Source of the DNA: Patiria pectinifera
Taxonomy: Eukaryota; Echinodermata; Asteroidea; Valvatida; Asterinidae
Reading direction: 5' to 3'
DNA length: 64,000 nt
Assembly (NCBI GenBank): GCA_029964075.1
Contig: CM057148.1
Span: forward strand, 32,605,916 to 32,669,915
Shown here: piece by piece, positions 13,001-28,000 of the stretch
How positions within the stretch are numbered: position 1 is the stretch's first letter
Layout of the letters: every line of letters starts with the position of its first letter
Notes under the pieces: model-generated
The model's database searches: none
What the model saw: only the letters and a program-made list of their open reading frames with translations
What the model was told of the DNA's origin: nothing
Position numbers and translations under genes: made by a program

Positions 13001-16000
13001 AATAAATCCTTGTCATCTGATTGGTTGACTTTTAATAGCCAGTTTATTCAGGTTAAAACTGTTGAAAAGTTCGACAAGTTCATCAAGCTTATATAAATGC
13101 AAACTGTTCAACAGGTTGAGAACAATTATATTCAATTTATCTTGATTTAAAACAGCGCCACCACCAGCAGCAGCGACACCGTGCAATGGAAGTTCTATTC
13201 AGTGTGCAATAGAACTGCCATTGCACTGTGCGCTGCGCGCCACGCACGCGCCATGCGTTGGTACGAATAATTCAATGGCATGTGATCAACGATCCACCAA
13301 TCAGATGACGGGGATTTATTCAGGTGTTGTATAATACGTGATATTTCAAACCATGGACAAACAAGTGAATTCTACACACGTGCAATCCACCGGCATGTGC
13401 GTCCGTCTGGCCTGTTCATTGATGCGCAAACGCTGAAAGCAAACGCTCGGCCCGACATCACGTTTCCATTCGCTTATCTTGTTCACAACGGCAAAGCCGT
13501 AGTTGTTTTTGTGAATTTTCTCGTAAACATGGTAAACAGATGCCAGTGGGGAACGTGTAATTCTGATACACATTATGAAGAACATCTGGTAAAGGAAAAG
13601 TTATGTCAGAAATCTGAGACAACTTCGGATGAGCGTGCAGCAACCGCTTTGAGAGTGCCACGTAATGTGCCGTTGTATGCTACTAGTTTTGCCATTATAC
13701 GCTACTACCACTAGCGCGTATGGTGCATTGCACACAGAAGTACATATGCAGCTCGTGTTCCAAAATGTCTAAGGGGCGTGGCCAACTCACAAACGGTGAT
13801 AGGTCAATTACTGAAACCAAGCATGTTCTTGCTGTTAGTTTCAAAGATAGACATGCGTTTAATAATAGTAAAGAGGAATCCTGAATGCCTGGATATTTGT
13901 AAATATTTCATGTCAGGAAACAATTGCAGCTTCCGTTTGAAACATTAGGAATCTTTTTTCAAGGACCACAGAAATATAGAGACAATACAAAGACTGTTTA
14001 ACATTCCACGCATATTGAATGGCAGTCAATAATTGAATGAACAACTAATCCTTTTGAGTTAAGTCCACTTCTTTCATTGAATTGCCACAAGCTTTGTATG
14101 CAGGCAGTTTAGCTATTAGTGACAGTCAAATAATGTTGGGGCAACTGTCTTACCATTCCTCTGATATCTGATCTTGTCGATGACTCTTTGTTGTCCTAGG
14201 TGTATCACTGGCTGGACTTGAATGCACTGGTGGTATGGGTGGTTTGCTGACTAGATGAGGTATTGATGTCTGAGTCTCTGTGTTAGTGTATCCAGTGCTT
14301 GGTATGGGTGAAGCATACCAAGCTTGCCTTGGTGGTTGTGGCATGTCATGCTGAATGACTGCTTGATGTGAACTCCATGGCTTCTTAGTGGCAGGTACAC
14401 AAGGATGAGATCTTGGTATACAGGGAGTCTCTGATGCCAACCAATCACTATCAACATTTGCCTGTAATCATAACATTAACAAATCAACAATGTTATTAGA
14501 AACTTATCGTTCTGTCCTAATAGAGCATTACTTCTCTATTTTCTTGAATTGTGAACTGTGATGTTGTTACAACCAAACCTGGGCCCAATTTTATAGAATC
14601 CGTAACGCTGGATTCTGCGCTTATGGCCTGTAACTCTGTGTTAACTGAGCTAGCAAAGCAATTCTGCGCTAACTCCATCATACCAACATCCTTTACTTAT
14701 GACGCTAACCTGTGAAATATGCTAACCGTTAGCAGGGTTCTCCCCTGGATTTTTTCAAACTTGTGGTGGAAGTTCCATCGTGATTCAACAACTTGCAAAG
14801 CCACGGCGTGGGGTTCGGGGCCTGCTTAAGGGCCCTGAAAATTGTTTTACTTGAAAAGCTCTCTGTTGCACTTTAGATCAAATTGGGGGGGGGGGGAGGT
14901 TAAAGGTAAATTTTCCTTCAAATTCAAAATCAACATTTCATAAACACTACAACTTCCTGAACTGGAAAAGTAGGGATAACAAATCAGTTTCAAATTAAGA
15001 AATTAACGTATATGTCGTTTTTCTGCTTTCGTGGGAATTTGGTTAACTACTCGCGAGTACTGGACTACTTGTGAGTAATTTCTTTGAGAGTAGTCGAGTC
15101 ATGAAATTGGGTCCTGGATGTTACTGAGCTCAAGATCAATCATAAATAACAGGTTCTAACCCATTGCTCAGGTTCAGCTGTCTTTGTTCTCTATTCAGCT
15201 AGCGTAATTAGTTGAGTCAAGTCTTCACTGTTACTACAATAACTATTTTAACGAGTTTTGCTGAAGTAAAATGCCCATCCAATAAAAGGGCTTCCTTAAA
15301 TCAAATAAGAATGATTGCACTTGGATATACCCTGGTATGAAGGCAATATGGCACTTACCTGGGCTACATCCCATGATGTAGGATCTATCTCATCATATAA
15401 CATAGCATCCTCCTCATCCTCACTATCATGATAACGTACTGCTTGTCTGGCAACGGCTACCATCTTCCTGACTCTATAACCTCTCCATAATGTCTGCACA
15501 TTTCAACAAATATGCATAGAATAAAATAGAGAGCTGGTAAGACACAGCAAAACTCAACAATTATTCAAGTTTTTGTTTTGGCCAAGTCACACAAGGCAAC
15601 TTGGAGCCAACCAATTGCAGTGTAACCTAAAGGAACCCTTGGCAAGAATCAAGTACATTTTTTTGCAAATTACAGTACAGGGAATGAACATTTGCCTGTC
15701 AACTTCTTCTTGGAGACTGCCTGGCACAAGTTGCCGGTATTTTTGTCCAGTGGTACACAAACCTGTAACAATTAGTAAATATATGCCTTTAATGACATAA
15801 ATCTGCTGGAGTCTTCAGATTCTTCTCCTTCCTTGCAAGTGCTGCCATATGGTTGAAGATAAACACACTGCCAGAAACACCAAGGCAAACCCCTTCTCTT
15901 AGCGATAAGTGTTACTAGGTTCTTTTATGCATTACATAACGCACGGACCCAGGACTTTACGTCCCATCCAAGGACGAAGCAATAATGGTTAGGTGTCTTG

Positions 16001-19000
16001 CTTAAGCACACCAGTGTCAAGACCAGGACTCAAACCCACACTCTGCTGATCAGAAACACCAGAGATTGAGTCTGGTGCTCTTAACCGCTCGGCCATGACA
16101 ATCCCAATGAAGGAGTGGACTCCATGAAGGGATTGACAAGGTCAAATATCCAGCAAGGGGGCTTGACAAGCATTGGAGGAGTGACAATTAATGTGCCCTG
16201 AAATCTGCAAAAAAAAAATCATGTTTTTGATAGTTGACTTATCCTATTTCAAAGGTTTGGTTGAAAGGAAACTAACCCAATGTCTTACCATTCAGGAGAA
16301 TAGCCAGTTACATCGGACGTCGCGGACATTTTATGGCATAAGCATATGTACATCCAACCGTATCCATTCAATGTACGCTACACATTGTGTGTGTGTCACA
16401 TAATACACACAGCACCAATACACCAATGTTGTTTCTTGCACGTCTGCAGAATGTGATGCACTGTGCAGCAGGATTCACAAATAGCACTCAACAGCTCGAC
16501 ATTTAAGAGTCAAACATTTTTTTACCCCCGAAATTCATTCTGGCATGGTTCTCGCAAGAATAACACAAAAACGCCAGTTTTTTAAAGGATGGTTGTGTGG
16601 ACGTTTATATTCGACTTTTAAATGCTATTTCATCATTTCGTTTAAATTTGTTTAGTAGCCCAATTGGGCGCATTCCAGGACGTAATGTCCCTTTAATGGT
16701 ACATATGGGATAAGATTCAGGGCTGAAATGGCACACATTCCACTGTGTTCCAAGTCTACTCCAGCACCTTGAGTACCTAACTGTTGGTAGATGCGTGCAC
16801 TGCATGTATATAAGAATTGGGTATTATTATTATTATTACTCAATTGCTGAATCTCAACCTGTAATCTGACATGACCCATTCAGGGAATTGTTGATCAGTG
16901 GTAATCAGCATTTTTGTAATGACTTTATGCCATGACCTGATACGCAGTCTTTGAATGTGAGTGGTAGATCAAAGCTGGATCAGGATTGATAGTAATGAGC
17001 TAGACTCCCCCCCCCCACCTCACACACACAGCTTGCAAAATCCTTCACTCATATCCATGAATTAAGCAACAAATCCAATCATGAGCAAGGCTGCACACAG
17101 TTTGGCTGGTTGTAATGACACTGTTTATGTGTGGACGTCATTACCTGTATGTGTAGTGCTGCCAGGTCCTGCTTAGTATGGATATCCAGATCTCGTCCGA
17201 CTACGTAGCCCCTCCACCTTGCTTGGATCACTGTTGCTGCATGACTATTATACATGAACAACAAAGCCAAAGATGGAACAGACTAATACTGGGGTATCTG
17301 TGGGATTGCTTGGCTTGGGAGTTCACATGTCTAAGTGAGGAGGTTTCTCAGGCAAATCATCCATAGTATGCAGACAATCCACTGCCACAACCCCCACACT
17401 GTGTCATTCCAACCCATCAATGTATACAAACTAGTCAGAATATTTGGGAATATTTTTAGATGTTCAGTGAAAGCACGCTTTGACATAAAAGCCCCATGTA
17501 TCATTCCTAAAGAGAGTAGTTCAATTTAATATGTTACAAAATATTAAATTGTTATAACTGAAGTTTCGTATTTCCTTGAGAGCTCCCATATACCCATGTA
17601 ATTTTACGTCATTCAACCTCCTGAACAATGCATGACAATGAAAAAAAAGACAATTTGGTTACAGTATGTTAAACCTCAGTGTCATTAGGATTGCTTGTGC
17701 CCTTCATTAACTTGGCTAAAGCCCAATAATGACAACCTAGCACTCATGTGCTGAGCTAACCTGATTGGATGCTGCGGTGGATGAGAGTCCTTTGTTTTAT
17801 TCACTGCTTGAGAACTGTTTGGTGGAGATGTTATACTGTGCTCCAAAACATAGCATCCACTGTTCAATGAAGACTGTTCATGTGTTATCACATCATCGGT
17901 TCGACTTTCCTTATGAGCAGGGATCAAGTTGCCATCTGCAGACTGGTGTTGGTAACCCGGCATGCCTTCTGCCATTGTAACATAATCAACATGAACATGC
18001 CTTCCCGGTAACGTATTAACGGAGTCATCTGCAGAACTATGATGACACTGTGTTATCTTGGTGTAGTCATCTTTAGAGTCATATCCACCTGATGGCATGA
18101 CATCGGATGGACCTGTACTCTGTTCCTCTTTTCTTTGCATAGACAATTGTTCATACAATGTAGATTGTTTACTGCTTGATGAGACAAGTTGAATCTCTGT
18201 CATATCACCAGTCTCATGCATACATCGATGCCTGATAGCCTGCTCCAAACTACTTTCCAAGTATGCATCTCTTGCTTGATTTGCTTGCAGGATGTCTCTT
18301 GGAGAATTTCCTGTCAATGACCTACAAATGCAACATCAATTCACAAAGTTGGTTGATTTCTGTGCATGTCTAAAATCAATTTTGTAGTCAAGACCAGGCA
18401 GTCCGAGACCAAAACCAAGGCCAGGCCGACAAAAGCAGTCCGAGACCAAGACCAAGAGTCCGAGACCAAGACCTGACTTGTAAATAAAGGGATGTGAATC
18501 ATCTTTGTATGGTGATGTAAAATTGTGGAGGTTCAGCTAGGGTATGGGGTATGACCATAGAGCTATGTTAGTTGACAGAAATGGTCTTGCAATGTAGCAT
18601 TGCAAATGGTTTTTACTTTCCATTCTTCAATAAAGTTGTTACTTTTCAGCCCAATTTGAATTTCACAACATTCACAGTGCATGCAGTGACTTCAGCACTT
18701 TTAGATATTGATGTACCTACGTGTACATGTACGTGTAGCTACAATAAAAGTGACAATAGTGTTTCCTCTGAAAGTCTGAGGAATAAGAATGCCTGAACAT
18801 GTAGCTAATTTGTTGTCACACATGCTTCCAGTTTTGCACCGACGTACTTCTTGTGCTTTTTGTATGCATACTATATGGTTGCCAAATTGGCAGACATGAC
18901 TCAAATGTGGATCTGATGAATAGAATAAGCGACAAACTTTTGCGCAATTGCACTACAGGCTTTCAGGATCATGCAAGAATGCTTCCCACATGGCAACGTA

Positions 19001-22000
19001 CATGCGCTATCCTAAAATAGCATGGTGCCTTGCCAGTCAGGTGAGTCAAGATCAACCAACAGTGCACACCACATGCGTCTAGTTACAGACGGTAACCCGT
19101 GGGAGCACGCAATATGTTACTACGGGCCCTGACAACCAGCCATGCATTAAATACGCGTCTTTTTACAGACGGTAACTGGTGGGACCACGCAATTTATGTG
19201 GCTATACACCCAGTCATCCATGTATGCATGATCACACAAATGCACAAGGTACATGTACATAATACGTCATTATGTTTGCTTGTTGATGGCAGCCATAGCC
19301 CAGTAATCCAACGTAGTAGTCAATTATGTCAGTACCAATGTAACGGTTGTATGTGTTCTCGCGGGATTTTGATTTAGGCAACTGCAAGATATTTTGTCAG
19401 GTTATGAGGTGCAAAGTGCATTTTTAAACTGGTCTCGTGCTGGTCTCAGTCAAAAATTCCGAGAATATCAGATGCGAGACCAAGACCACGACCAGTCCTA
19501 ATTCCGAGACCTTGTGTGGTCGAGACCGAGAACACGTCCAAACGGGTCTCGAAACTGGTCTCGAGACCAAGACCAGTCTTGACGGCTGTAACACTGTCTA
19601 AAATTGAATGATGTCTATAACTGCTTAAGCTCCCATCATCAACAATTAACAGTAATTGATGATGTGATGTGGGAGATGGTGTTATCCCAAGGGGGATAAA
19701 GAGGCCATATTCCACAGCACAGCAGTCAACATTTCTTTTGAATACTTTGCAATTAGTCTTCTGAAGATATTTGTAATGTCAGCGCAAAACTCTATTACAA
19801 CGTGTGTTGGTTGCATCCTTGCTTGTTTTGTTGATTACAACACACTATTTTCCATAGGTGCCATTCTGAGCCAATATCAGCTTACCATTGAACATGTTTA
19901 CAATGCCACTGATTTAATGCAGAAAACTGGAATGTGATTTTAGTACATAATAAAATCATCAATAAAACATCATTAAACAAGCATCATGTAACAAACTATA
20001 TAGCTGCAGAATAAGATCAGGAACCTGTTAACGCCAGTAAAGGTCAGTCAACTTACGCTGTATGCTGTTGATATGTTGTACGTAGCTGCTCCTGAGCATA
20101 TAACTGTGATAAACACATCCTTTCCAATGGAGTCCTTGGTGATGGTACAGAGATAGGCTTGATAATAGCTTCATTATCTAGTACATGCAACCATCTTAAA
20201 GAACCCAACACAGCAGACCTGTCATGTAAACATACAACCATTGTCAATGCATACATCATGAAGCGAAGCACTCGTACGGGTTGGCCTATCATGAGACCAC
20301 TGCATCAGATATGCAGAAGGTATCACCAAAGCAAACTTGTTTTATTGTCACATCTGAAAATGATACCCGTATGTTTCAATTTAAAAATGCTTTGTACACA
20401 GATTCTTAAAGGAAACATGCAGTGGACATTCAGCTCATCTTGTTTTCATGCACATTACTATGTGTTGGAACAATACATACAAGATCTTAATACTTGTTTT
20501 CACTGGAAATGACAAGGAAGTGGTTACAAAGGAGGTGGAAAGTCATAGCTACATGGCAAGAAAGCTGTTTTACATGTATTTAAGTCATAAAAATCCTATT
20601 TCATGTTTCCTTTAAGATAACTGAGGTCTTGAGCTGGACCATATGAGGTCATGCTGTGTACAGACCAGCCTCGGCCCTGAATTCCTATCATTTCACAGCT
20701 TACCTATACTGATCATCCTGGGTGACTGGATTACCCTCAAGACATACATCTTCAAGATGATTACAGTCTCTCAAACCATTAACAATTATATCCATATCTG
20801 TAAAGCATTCCAACCAAAAATACAATTAAGAAGGTAAATGGAACAGCATCGAATGATCAGGACTATTAATGATGAAACAAACGTCAGGATAAGAAGGACA
20901 TACTGTCTTCTTTGTACAATTACATTTGGCTTTGTACATAATAGTACATTATGTCCATGTTTGATGATCAATATGCTATGAGACCTCCCTGTACCCATCA
21001 ATTCATTCATCAAAGAATATCTCATTTGCTTTGATGTGTTTCAACAGATAACTGATCAAAGCAGTTCAAGTTAAGGCTGCATAAACATTTATCATTGATG
21101 ACCATGTTTGTGACGTTGGGTTTGTGCCACTCTTAAATCTTCACCGTCCTAAAAAAATCAACTGGATTTCATGTGATAGATAGAGAACATGGAAAATGCA
21201 GACTCCTAGTCAAGAATAACTGATTTCATCCAGTTTACCTGTTATGCAGTTGTGACTGATGTCAAATCTTCTCAACATAAGACAATACTTCAAATCTGGT
21301 AGATCTGACAAGCTGAAACAAATAATGCAATCCACATGATGTTACGGTTCTTTCAGTTCATTCATTAATAAGGGAATAAATATGTAGTTGTTCGGTTTTA
21401 AACAAGTACATTAAAACCGGCTAGGGGCCTGGACGCGGATAATGACCCGAGCCGAAGGCACTGATGGGTCTCCTTGTGGCAAAATTGACACAGATATGTT
21501 GGCTCACGGACTGCCACTGCACATGTGCATAATACTTGTATACGCAATACGCATACATGAGGTGCACACACCATTGAAACTTATTATTAGTATGGTCCTC
21601 AAGTGTTTTACTGCTCAAACCACATTGATTTCTATCTGGTACTTGACTACATTGCATATCAGACTTGTCACCAGTCCATCCATTATCGTAAATACCGCCT
21701 ACATTTTGCCAGATGTTTCACCTAGTGCTTCACGCGATATTACGGAAACAGAAAATGCTGGAAATCCGGAATCAGTCTCACCAAAAATCCGGAAATCCAG
21801 AAAAATCTCGACCCTGGGTATCTCCCTACTCAGCATGTTGGGAAGATCTTTGCTCGTGTAGCCCTCAAAAGACTCCAACAGCTAGCTGAACGTGTGTATC
21901 AAGAGTCACAGTGTGGATTCCGTGCTGGCAGATCCACAATCCACATAATCTTCTCTACACGCCAATTACAGGAGAAGTGCCGTAAGCAAAGAAAATCCCT

Positions 22001-25000
22001 TTACATTGCCTTCATTGACTTAACCAAGGTTTTGGACCTAGTGAGCAGAAGCAGTCTTTTCAGTCTTCTGGAAAGGATCGGCTGTCCACCAAAGCTACCC
22101 AGCATCATCTGTTCCTTTCACAACAATAATTACCCTCGGTTTCGCCTCGGGTAATTATCAGCATTCCAGACTCCAAGCAGTCTTAAACATAGTGTTTAAC
22201 ACCTCCCAAGCACACATTTATTCCCTTATTTAAAACCACCCAAGTGACGGGTTCTCAACAAATAGGAATGGGTAAACTGTCTTAGGTATATGGCTTATAA
22301 ACATGTTTATGTGTGACCGGCGCGTATAGTTACCCATTTTGTGCTATGGAGACATACTGCAGCAGTGGTAACCAGGCCTGACCCAATGGCACTATACTGC
22401 TTATACTGTTGTCAGTCAGTCTCAGATCATTCAGCAACACGTGATTCTGCACTGGTGGCATCTAAATATAGAAACAACAAATTCCGGTGGTCTATTACAA
22501 ATACTGGAATGAAATTCTACATCAATCACACTTCAAACAGGCTCAATCCAACAATTCAACATGTTTATAAACCAAGGTCTATGTTAGAGACATACCTCTA
22601 CAAGACTGTTGCTTTCAATGTTTAGACTCTGTAACAAGCAACATGTTTGGAGATCTTGTACAGAAGATAGATGGTTGTGTGATACGTTGAGGTCTGTGAG
22701 ATGAATGAGCTGACCAATGCCATTGATGCTGACTAGCTGATTATGACTCACGTCTAGATGAGTTAAATTAACAACAGACTCCAAACCCCCTGTAAGAACA
22801 ATCAAACAACAATCAGCAAGTTAGTCATCCTGGAATGGTCAGAATTTATGTTCTCAAGGCTATGGATGTACAGGCACTGTGTTGCCTAATTGCGAGGCCA
22901 AGTGCGGACCGTGATGGTGCATTCAAACACTTCTGTAGGCATACAAATCCAAAGTCTACATTTCAACAGCACAGATTGATTTAGAATGCCCGTTAATAGT
23001 TTGGTGTGATTCTTACCTGTTCTGGTAATACTGTTTTTACTCAGCTGTAAATATCTCAGTTGAGTGCATCCCTCTAGTCCATGAGATGATGTGAGCTTGT
23101 TGTTTTGCAACATCAGTTGTTTAAGTCGAGTTCTGTCTCGGCAATGAATTCCTTCAACTTTATTGTGCTGTGGATCAAAATTCATTTTAAAGGATCATGA
23201 CTACCTAATGCACAGCAGTGCACACGGCACATGCACACACAATTGTACACATTACTCATTTCAGTGAAACACTGTTCAATTCACTTGTGTTAAGAAAACG
23301 ACCAACTTCAAAAATGGTTTAAAAAAAAAGATTGTGTGTAAATGTTCAACTCTTACCTATACGTAAATGACTGAGGCTCTTACCTGTAAATCTATATATG
23401 TGATACTTGAACAATGGTCTAAAGCCTCCAGCAGCATGATTCCACATCGGTGAAGATGAAGACATGTGAGATCAGGACAACTAACCAGAGAGGACAAGCA
23501 GCAAGGCGTTGACTTCTCTATAACGACTACTGTCACCTAGTCAGTAAGAATAAGACTTGAAGAATTGAATCAGATAGTAAACATGAACCAAAGCATTACA
23601 CCATGTAGGAATACTGCAGACTGACACGACACAGCAGAAAGAAACCGTGTCAACTCTTGTTTTGATTACAACTGCCACACTGTTCAAGCAAAGAAATAGA
23701 GCACGTATTATTTACTTGTTTTCTGACATACATTGTACTATGAATTCCAGCGAGGAGTTACCTGATCATTTACCTGTGAGAGTTGAGTTCCTGATTGTGA
23801 AGCAGCAAGTAATTGTGATGATGTCAGAGCAGGCAGCTTATTGGCACCCGGGACTCTCCTCAGTGGTCTTCTTGCCTCAGTAGACCTCAAATCACTAACA
23901 ACAGATCTACTTCAATAAAAAAAACACACCAATCATTTTATTGTGACTGAAAACGCTGATCACCCAAACTTAGTTGAAATGTTAATTATTACTGGGCAGC
24001 TATGTGTCTGTTTTAGGTTTGACCAGCAAGGTTATGTGACATCACTTTCGGTGTTATCAGTTGGCACTGTTTTGGAGTATCTGCAGAAGGCTGTCAAAAC
24101 TGACGGCATCATCAGTGTACCGATGTGATAATAGGTTTCTATTTCACTTTCTATGTGTTTTGGTAGCATATAATGTACATGCAATGTCTTACCTATAAGA
24201 GGCAGAATTCTGCATCCATTGTAGTCGTCTTGCCTCAATGTCTGCAGCAAGAGTTGGGGATGTGCTACTGTCTTGATAGAGTTCCTCTGTGGATCTTATC
24301 TTGTCATTCACCACTTGGACACTATTACCTTGAATGCCACTGTCTAATACAACTGGATTGTGATCAGAGTTCACATTTGTAGTTTCTGAGGGGATAGTTT
24401 GAGTTGCACTTTGCAAGCATGTTGCTACTGCTTTGACTTTCTCAGTTAAACCAGAACTTGTAGCTAAGTCTAATGTTGGTGTGGGGCTTCTATCTTCAGA
24501 AGAGCTAGTCTCATGATTGCGTAGCAGCATGTCTGTACCAGCAATGACTGGCATTGTTGTATCTGATGTGTCTTTTGAAATTAACAATGTGGGTGTTTCT
24601 GCTGGATTGCTGGCATGTTGATTGGAGACCATTTCATAATCAGGGTACTGATGTTCTAATGTTGTCTGAATTTCCTGTCTGTTGGTTAGAAATACTTCCT
24701 GAGCATCGTCATTCATTGTCTCATTCTCTGTCAATTTCTCATCAGTCAGCCCCGAAGGAAAACTACCCTCGTTTTTAATTTTAGACAAAATTTGTTGTGT
24801 CTTTTCCTCTAATTCCCGTTCTTGTTTCAGTTGCTGGTCTCGCCTTTGTTTTTCTTCTTCTTTCTTTTGTTTTTCCAACACCTCCATTTGTTTCCTTTCT
24901 TGCTCTATCCTCTCCTTCTGCAGTCTCTCTTGCTTCTGCCTTTCTTCAATTTCCTGTTTCTGGATTTCCTCTTTTCTCCTCCTTACAGCAATACAAAGTC

Positions 25001-28000
25001 AAACAAACACAGTGCAGAAGTCAGTGCATGTGTGCATCAGTGTGTTTTTACATATATGGCTTATGTGACCCCACAAGAAGGTATTTAGAAACCTCAGTAT
25101 CCCACAAGTGAAACGCTGTGGAGTTTCAGAGTTCAATTGACTGATTGTGTATTTCAGTTTTGGGCGTATGGGATTGATTTACTCATCGGTATCAAACACA
25201 GACATGGATGCATCCAGGAGCCTGCATTGTGTACAGTGAGTTAGCTATAGCTCTAGACTCAGACTCCTATAGTGTAGGCAGGGCTTAACAATCTTTCATA
25301 TTAAGGCTGTACTTCAGACTCAGATGTGATGATTCTACTCCAGTATGACCGACTAGCTCCTTACCTTTCCTCCTCTTCTTTCTTTTTCCTTTCTTCTCTC
25401 TCTCGTTTCTTTCTATGCTCTTCAGCTCTACGCACAGCAACAATCTCCATCTGTCTATTTTGAAGCTGTCGTTGGTGTCTTTCTTCTCTTAAGCGATTCA
25501 AACGAGAAATGTACTTCTTTCTTACTCTGCAATTTTAGAAAAATATAATGTCATCAAGCAGTTTCTATCCAGATGGATAGAGACTTCATTGCTAGTCACG
25601 GATCAAGACAATGTAGTTTTCACAACAAGTACCCCTATCTTCAGCATGAGCCGAATCACTACTTAAGGCAACTATTTCTCATCAATTTATTTATGAACAT
25701 AGTGTTCAACTTTGATAGGGGTTGTTATTACATAAGACACAAAAATGAAGTGTTATTTAACGAACTAAATATTTCTTGAAAACCTAATCACTGTCTGTCA
25801 ATATGTACTAGATCATTTAACACATCTTCAAGGAACACATTAACATCGAAAAATTCCAAGACTCTCCAAGAAAATCACAGATGTAAGTCTTTCGGGAAAG
25901 CAGGAGAATTGATGTCTTTGTAACACCACCATAATCGTGATGTAAAACTAAAACGTTGAAAGAGGTCAAGGAAAATTTAAGGAAAATTTAACCCAGCGTG
26001 CGATATAAAGTCATCTGAATATTAATTGACATAAAACCTGGGTAGTTTGACAGGGCTTGTTGGTAAGGCTGATGGGATCAGCCCAGCACAGTGCAACTTG
26101 AACGACTACGTGAGAAAACACCTTGCAAACTATGTCAGTGTATCTGCACTGTATCATCTCCACAGCAGGCAACAAGTGAACAATTAACAGGATTGGGTTT
26201 TAATTGTTGACACTTTCAGCGATCAACTCATTTGTCATTTGATGGCTTTAAAAGGGAAAGCTTTGTTCAAACATTGTTCAAGAAAATTTGAACATCATAC
26301 TGTTAGGATGAAAAAAAACCTTTCTTAAAAGATGTTGTAAAATGGCCTTGCACTGCACTAATTATCATAACATTTACCAGTATACAAATATAGTACAATT
26401 TCAGGACTAAAAAAGTAACAGATTGTAAAATTTGCCTGAACTGTGGCCCTTTGTCTTGATGTATGTTGCGCACCTCAAAATGTGGCTCTATTTTTAGACT
26501 TATATGGCAGAGAGATTCTACACTGGGCACCCAACGAATGCCCAGTTTGTCCAATGTTACTCAGAAGGCACCTGTGATTAGTTAGCCACATATGAAAAAT
26601 GAAAGATGTGTCATATAATAAGAAGTCCAAGTACTGGAAAAAACTGTAATATGGCAAACATAGTTTCAAACCAGTGACAGCAATGTTTGCCTGGTCACAT
26701 TCCACAAGCCTACATCATCGTCATCCAGTAAGGACCAAACAAAACTGATTCATGTATTGATTGACTTAGCGTCACAAAGTATGTTGCCAAGACTGCCTTA
26801 CCTATATGAGCGTACTGCAGCCTGAATGAGTGTAGCTGCATGCAACCTTTCTTTCTGTTTGAGCTCTCTGTCGGCAGCAAGATGGCATTCAAACTCCAAT
26901 CTCTCCGCTTCTGTTTCTTTGGCAAATTTCTCAATGTCAGCCTCAAATAAAAAGACAGGATAAATCAGTGTGGCAACATGTTCCTCTTCTTAGTAGAATG
27001 TGAATCCTACTCAGGCAATGACCTGATTTCGCATCATACCTGTTCTCTCTGATATTTACATTTAATTTCATGCTGAGTATGAACCTGCCTAAGTTGGAAA
27101 TAGTAGCAGTCACATTGCATGAGATAATTCTCATTATTAACTGCATGCCCTCAACTTGTTATTTACGTCTTATGAGTCCAGTGGTATAATCATTCATTAT
27201 TAGCAGCACTGTTATCAGCACAAGCATTGATGTGTGGTTGTGAATTCAAATCAAACTATATTAGTCAAAATGATGCTAATGATAACTAGCAGTGCTTACT
27301 AAACACAAAGCATAATACTACCTGGTGCTTATTTAGAACCTCCTGGTTTTTCTTGGTTTGTAATTCCAGCTCTTGTGCTGCTTTGGCCTCAACAACCTTC
27401 AAATAAAAACCAACAGAAGTAGTTTTATCAATGAATCTTTGATGAGTTAACACTATTTCAATCATTTAGATTCTAGTGAATTGGAAATGCTAAAAGACGT
27501 AAAGCACGTTACAGATGGTTCCAGTGTGATCTAGGTTTGCATGTTGTTGATTACTGGTTACAATTACAATAGCTACTTGAATACATTTCCCTCATGTAAA
27601 CCAGGTAGGAAACACAACATACGAGATCCTCATTCACATTCAAGAATTGAATAAATGATTTGTCATACAAAAACTTTCATCAAATTAGGTTTGCCCTTCA
27701 AAGACGTATAAAGACTGTATACTCAGTGTATACTCTGAGTATATAGTGTTTATATGTCGGTGAAGAGCAAACCTAATTTTATTTACATCACCCCGACGCA
27801 AAATTCCATCTTATAAAAACTTTTCAGTGTGTAATTCTCGACCATTTCAGCTATCTGGGTATACGTGTGTTCTGAATGCCAATGATACAATCAATTTCTC
27901 TGGAGGTTTTCACGTGCTTCCCTTTAGTAAGGGTGAAATGTTACTGTAACATTCATCTTAAAAGTCACGCACATAATATCCAGTACAATGGTCTTTCGGT

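Noticed and set aside
13397-13714. 105-codon open frame on the plus strand
   Set aside because: Inside a hairpin-type element; no family resemblance.
22584-22595. Extension of LRRIQ1 exon 13 past the GTATGT donor
   Set aside because: The open frame continues only four codons to a stop, while the donor joins exon 14 in phase with strong homology.
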